A stretch of DNA of 64,000 bases from Ectocarpus siliculosus (taxonomy: Eukaryota; Sar; Phaeophyceae; Ectocarpales; Ectocarpaceae), in assembly GCA_000310025.1 (NCBI GenBank), contig FN649728.1, forward strand, positions 6,817,792 to 6,881,791, in the 5' to 3' direction. The notes under the pieces are model-generated. The model was not told the origin of the DNA. It searched no databases and saw only the letters and a list, made by a program, of their open reading frames with translations. Position 1 is the first letter of the stretch; every line of letters starts with the position of its first letter. Below, piece by piece: positions 30,251 to 64,000 of this stretch. A program made the translations under genes and the position numbers.

Positions 30251-31855
30251 ACCGGTCTATGATGAAACACAGATGATGTGTAAGACCAGGCTCACTTAGC
30301 TCACAGCCCGACCGAGGCCAGCAGCTGTTCATGCGTGGTGTGTTCATGTGTTCATGTTGTGTGTGGTGTGCCAGACGCGTTAAAGCGGGGGGTGTCGTAG
30401 AATCTTGGTTAGGAGGCACGTACACCCTGCCAAGTTCTAAATTGCGCCGTATGCAGCGAACCCCCCCCTTTGGTTTGGGATATGGTAGCACGCACACCCA
30501 GGCCTGCTTGTGCGTGGGATCGAGCTTGGGTGAGCAACGTCGGTTCTCAACGTGGACAGAGGTATGCTGGTACTGACTAGCTAACAGTTTAACATGGGTA
30601 TCAACGAAAGAGCTTTCCCATGTTGGCAACGCTGCCTGATTCTGATTCAAATGGTTGCACTTGCATGTACTCAGGAGAGTGTCACTGCTGTACCCTACGG
30701 TATTGTAGATCTCTCTACTGCTACCTTGCCTTGGTGGTGAGCATGAAGAACCAGCAGCTGTCGCTAGTCGTGCCAGACTGCTGTGACGCTGGTATTCATC
30801 GCATGGTTAGCGCTGCTGTGGATAATGCTGCTCCGGCCGTCTTGGAACGCGACGTGTATACAGCCACTGCAACCAGCAGCATGAAGTCACGCCGCTTTTT
30901 ACTCGACAGCAGTTCTGGGGGTACAAAAGCACGGCGCACCCCAAGTTTGCTTAGTGTACCGAAACGCCCGAAAACCTAAGCATGGCAAGTCTTGAATTGT
31001 ATTATTGCTCTGTTCCCCATCGACAAGTCAATGTAAGTTCCTGGGCGCCATTTCTTCAAATAAAACCCGTGGGTGAGCAGGCAATCGGACCCCGACAGCA
31101 CCAATGACAGCAGTGCCGTACATGACCCTAGAAAAAATATATCGCCTTGATCAGAATTTTCCGGCTGGAATTGTCTCACCAACAGCCCCCCGTGAGCGGG
31201 GCGGCGAAGCACCCCTTGTTGGTAGTATAGGTATGTTTTTTTTTGTTTGTTTAAGCATTTTTTTAGTTTTCAGCTTTGGGGACGCAATATATCGAAGCAA
31301 CACCCAAAAACCTTGACCGATCGACTTCAATTAGTGGAAGGGCTCATTTGTGTGTGGAATAAATTCTCAACTGGATCTTTCAAGAAAGTACGTACAGTGC
31401 CGGCTACGATATACCAGAGAATCGATACAAGAGAAATCACGGATATAATAGAAGGTTTTCGGCTGATTTCGGCTTGTCACGCCTTCTCTTATATCGTAGC
31501 CGGCACACCGGCACTGCTGTAGTGGAAAAGAAATGAGCATTCGCTCGCATTGACCTTTCGGCTGTTTTTTTCTTCGTGTAGAACACGACACCAGGTCTTG
31601 TTCCCGTTCTTTCGTTCTGCGGCACAACCTTGTGGTTTTTGCAAGCGCCTGACTCTCTCGCGGAACCCCATCCCCACAGACGAGCTCATTTCGCCGCTTC
31701 CTGCCTGGAAACCTCAGGCCGCTCTGCTTGGAAGCCCCTAAGCGCACATGGAACCTCAATGAAAGCGGCTTGCCTTGTGAGTACGCCGTCTACGTCGGCG
31801 GTACGAAGAAAATTTCTGTTGCTGAGGAAGGCGCTTGCGCAGCGTCGCTGAGGGC
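30251..31855. other. Upstream region of the VPS13-family gene
   Basis: No gene is supported here. The right part should contain the promoter and 5' UTR of the plus-strand VPS13 gene. It includes the short hairpin element at 31397-31506. No TATA box or other core-promoter element is convincing by eye. Confidence 0.4.
31397..31506. repeat. Short hairpin / miniature inverted-repeat element
   Basis: GTGCCGGCTACGATATA at 31397 is matched in reverse complement by TATATCGTAGCCGGCAC ending at 31506; pairing extends inward over AGAGAA/TTCTCT with a 2-bp bulge. Total about 110 bp, interior about 60 bp. It lies 350 bp upstream of the VPS13 start codon and could be a tiny MITE or a structured transcript element. 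It is unrelated in sequence to the longer MITE family. Confidence 0.85.
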
Positions 31856-63321
<31,466 letters not shown>

Positions 63322-64000
63322 GTACACGGCAAGGCTGTGCTATTCTGTGACGTCCGCCGGGGGGTTGTCGCGTGCATCCCAGGGTTGACCTACTGGACCG
63401 AAGAATTCTTGGTGCACCATTGTAGCACGTTGCGGTACCGACGCGAAGCTTGGCTCGCAGAGAATCGCCACTCCGGCTCTCAACCCCCCCCCCACCTTAC
63501 ATACATACCAACACGAAAACGGAAACGAAGCATAAATATAGACACAGCAATCCTTTTGGTCAAATGTGCGATGCACATGAAGGTTGGGGACTCGTGGTGA
63601 GATAACCGTAAAACAATACCGGTTCCCATTGGGCGGTGGGAATCTGGTCAGGCACTATCCTAAATTCTCCGCAAGGAGAGGGGTGGATAATGCAAGACAA
63701 AATGTCAGACCTAACATACTCAAGAACCTTGTTTTCAATTGACCGACCAAATGACCCAAAAGAGAAGGAGCACCAAGCGGTACGTAGATATCTTGAAGCT
63801 TGAAGGATAGACGCCGGTACAAAGTGTGGGGGGATTGTTGGTCAAGCTTTCGGCAGCGAAGGTCTACTCGGGAGCGTTAGTGGGGTAGCTACCCATGGTG
63901 TACCGTACAAACGTTGATGACCGTAACTCATTTATCAACCCTGGGTCGACTTAGACCGAAATCAGGGAAGATAGTGCTCTCTGGCGTCTACGAGGAGGAA
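63322..64000 (+). other. VPS13: VPS13 intron reaching the window edge
   Basis: After the donor CCAG/GTACAC at 63321/63322 I find no further exon that continues VPS13 in phase. The open frame continuing to 63600 carries no VPS13-like sequence. The remaining rod, the VAB repeats and the C-terminal ATG2-C/PH region must lie beyond the right edge. Confidence 0.55.

Overview
The window is nuclear DNA from a eukaryote. Evidence: three intron-dense protein-coding genes whose exons join with consistent reading phase at GT-AG (and some GC-AG) boundaries, introns of about 0.1-1.3 kb, no operons, abundant (CT)n microsatellites, a minisatellite, a MITE-like repeat family and decayed Ty1/copia sequence. 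GC-rich coding exons, very high intron density and a possible stramenopile-type bipartite plastid presequence suggest a heterokont alga, most simply a brown alga related to Ectocarpus. This is inference; no taxonomic marker gene is present.

Layout. 1-1149: nothing recognised. 1150-4620 (minus): probable CPBP/CAAX-like intramembrane protease, 6 exons. 5093-6370: TCATGAGGT minisatellite with a higher-order period. 6371-10366: intergenic, with one MITE. 10371-17579 (minus): 14-exon HAD-superfamily 5'-nucleotidase (IMP/GMP-specific cytosolic type), about 504 aa, all HAD motifs intact, three introns with GC donors. 17.6-31.8 kb: repeat-rich intergenic block with a palindromic copia pol fragment, two MITEs, two further inverted duplications, a short hairpin, a possible plastid-targeting first exon and an orphan basic C-terminal exon. 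31856-63321 and beyond (plus): a giant VPS13-family bridge-like lipid-transfer gene; 37 exons can be joined in phase into 4,151 codons before the right edge, where the C-terminal modules (VAB, ATG2-C/PH) are still missing. Six MITE copies sit in its introns.

The genes show no functional clustering. The CPBP protease would act in a membrane, the 5'-nucleotidase in cytosolic purine nucleotide turnover, and VPS13 at membrane contact sites in bulk lipid transfer. The most interesting observation is a FYVE-type zinc finger with canonical cysteine spacing inside a loop of the VPS13 lipid-transfer rod. I found no defence system, virus, CRISPR or gene cluster. All splice sites were assigned by eye from reading frame, family similarity and phase, and need transcript support.
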